From assembly GCF_005239225.2 (NCBI RefSeq), contig NC_133291.1:1860001-1924000 (forward strand): a stretch of DNA of 64,000 bases. The letters run 5' to 3'. The translations under genes and the position numbers were made by a program. Below, piece by piece: positions 62,779 to 64,000 of this stretch (positions are counted from its first letter, which is position 1; every line of letters starts with the position of its first letter). This DNA is from Populus alba (Eukaryota; Streptophyta; Magnoliopsida; Malpighiales; Salicaceae). A model generated the notes under the pieces. That model was not told the origin of the DNA. It searched no databases and worked only from the letters and a program-made list of their open reading frames with translations.

Positions 62779-63297
62779 TTGGATCCCGTTGCGCCACGTC
62801 ACCCGGTGTACCGAGCTTTCGGTGCACCGCGCTACACCGGATCAAAACCCAGACAATCTGGGCCGTCCGATCAACCTGCAGATCAAGCCAATCACAACCA
62901 TCCGATCGTTTCATCTGAGATCCAACGGCGTACAGAGTTCAGAGGTACAGGTGTACTGTGCACGCGTTCACACCATAGAGTAACTCAGGGCTTCTCTCTC
63001 CTCTCGTCAGCGACTCCCTCTCTCTCATCGGATCTCCACTTTCCGGTCGAATCAAGCTATCGCAACACCACAAAAAGGTTGCTCCACTGGTGTAAAGAAG
63101 AACCCCGGCGGTTTTCATCGTTTTCGCCGCATCATCTGGCCAGAAAAAAGGTCGCGATCCTCGCCAACCACCGAAGCTTCAAGTCGACGATTCTCCCTCG
63201 TCAGCTATCAACGATCGTCGAGACCACCACCATCAGAATCCTCTCCCTCAGATCTACTAGAATCAACCATTGGTTGGCTGGAAATCTCGCCTGAAAA
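62779..63297. other. GC-rich block with an open frame, origin unknown
   Basis: About 520 bp with markedly higher GC than its flanks. The plus strand is open for 171 codons, rich in Arg, Ser, His and Pro, with no domain I recognise. Words such as GAGATCCAACGGC and CTTTCCGGTCGAATC recall the leader or LTR of plant retrotransposons. I regard coding as unlikely. Confidence 0.35.
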
Positions 63298-63668
63298 TTT
63301 CACCGTCGTCAATAATAGCCGCGCGTGAGCTACACGCGCCGCCAGTGGCATTCTCGTAAATTCCTGATAAATCCGAGGGTATTTCAGTGTTTTACCTATA
63401 CAGGGGCAGTCAGGTAATTTTCTTTTAGATTTCTAACATTTATTTTTACATTTTTACATTTTTTGTATATAAATATTTGTAAATTTTTATTGCATGTTGT
63501 AAAACAAAAAAACAAAAACAAGTATAAAAAGAATAACGACACGGGTCCAACACCCATCTTATCATGTTATCGTTCATGGGTCCAAAGCCCGATTCTCGAA
63601 TATGATTATACTTATTTCTCAACGATATCAAAATATTTTTATTTTATAAACGAATATTGGTCATTGAT

Positions 63669-64000
63669 ACGTCTCTTTTTACAGAAAAGGACCGATGTCA
63701 AAAAGTTAAAATACTAAATATGGATTATGTCCATAGTTTTTTTTGGTAACTCGAATGTACTTTTCCTTTTTAGGGTTAAACGTCAATATTTTAGACGAGT
63801 TTCCTATTTTTAGGAACTGATGTCATTTTTTTAACACGTCTCCTACGAACGTTTTTTTTGTCGACACGTCTCTTTTTACAGAAAAGGACCGATGTCAAGG
63901 ATTTATACCAAATATGGGTTATATCCATTTTTTCCTTTTGGTAACTAAGACGTAAATCTCCTTTTTAGGGTTAAATGTCGATATTTTAGACGAGACTCAT
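63669..64000. repeat. Tandem repeat, 197-bp unit, cut by the window edge
   Basis: ACGTCTCTTTTTACAGAAAA begins at 63,669 and again at 63,866, with matching downstream words GGACCGATGTCAA and TTTTTAGGGTTAAA. The second unit continues beyond the window. Confidence 0.8.

Overview
This is a window of plant nuclear DNA. It is very AT-rich between genes, has spliced genes with GT-AG introns, and is full of short non-autonomous transposons, SINEs and receptor-kinase copies. The protein sequences and the repeat families look most like a woody eudicot of the Salicaceae (Populus or a close relative). That assignment rests on my recognition of the families, not on a search.

Left part (about 1-25,000) is single-copy gene territory. 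In order it holds a nodulin-like MFS transporter (minus, 2093-3922, one exon), an RZ-1 type RNA-binding protein with an RRM and a CCHC zinc knuckle (minus, three exons over 9600-14106, with a 3.4 kb first intron), an ACR9/ACR10-type four-ACT-domain protein (minus, six exons, 16246-19756), an adenylate isopentenyltransferase for cytokinin synthesis (plus, two exons, 22134-23611), and a decayed RD19-type papain-like cysteine protease pseudogene (plus, 24420-25002).

Middle part (about 25,000-48,000) is a duplicated receptor-kinase neighbourhood. A noncoding block of about 5.4 kb occurs twice in direct orientation (27,034-32,590 and about 37,607-42,968). A BAHD acyltransferase gene (33178-34521) lies between the two copies. 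Copy B abuts a broken LRR receptor kinase pseudogene (35536-37606). An apparently intact LRR-XII (Xa21/EFR/At3g47570-like) receptor kinase with a non-RD kinase domain lies at 44511-48022 (two exons, 1035 aa).

Right part (about 48,000-64,000) is a graveyard of mobile elements and gene fragments. It contains an unidentified possibly transcribed stretch, a dead Mutator-like element with a Harbinger/Tourist-like MITE nested in it, and a FAR1-related pseudogene. These are followed by a receptor-kinase tail fragment, an N-acetylglutamate synthase fragment with introns still present, a 215-bp tandem array whose units each contain a long hairpin, and another truncated receptor-kinase copy. Tandem repeats with units of about 100 and 197 bp, and a GC-rich block, fill the right end.

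The intact genes do not form a pathway. The notable architecture is the birth and decay of immune-receptor copies together with shuffled host gene fragments. I found no tRNA, rRNA or CRISPR feature. All exon boundaries come from reading frame continuity, splice dinucleotides and family knowledge, without transcript support.
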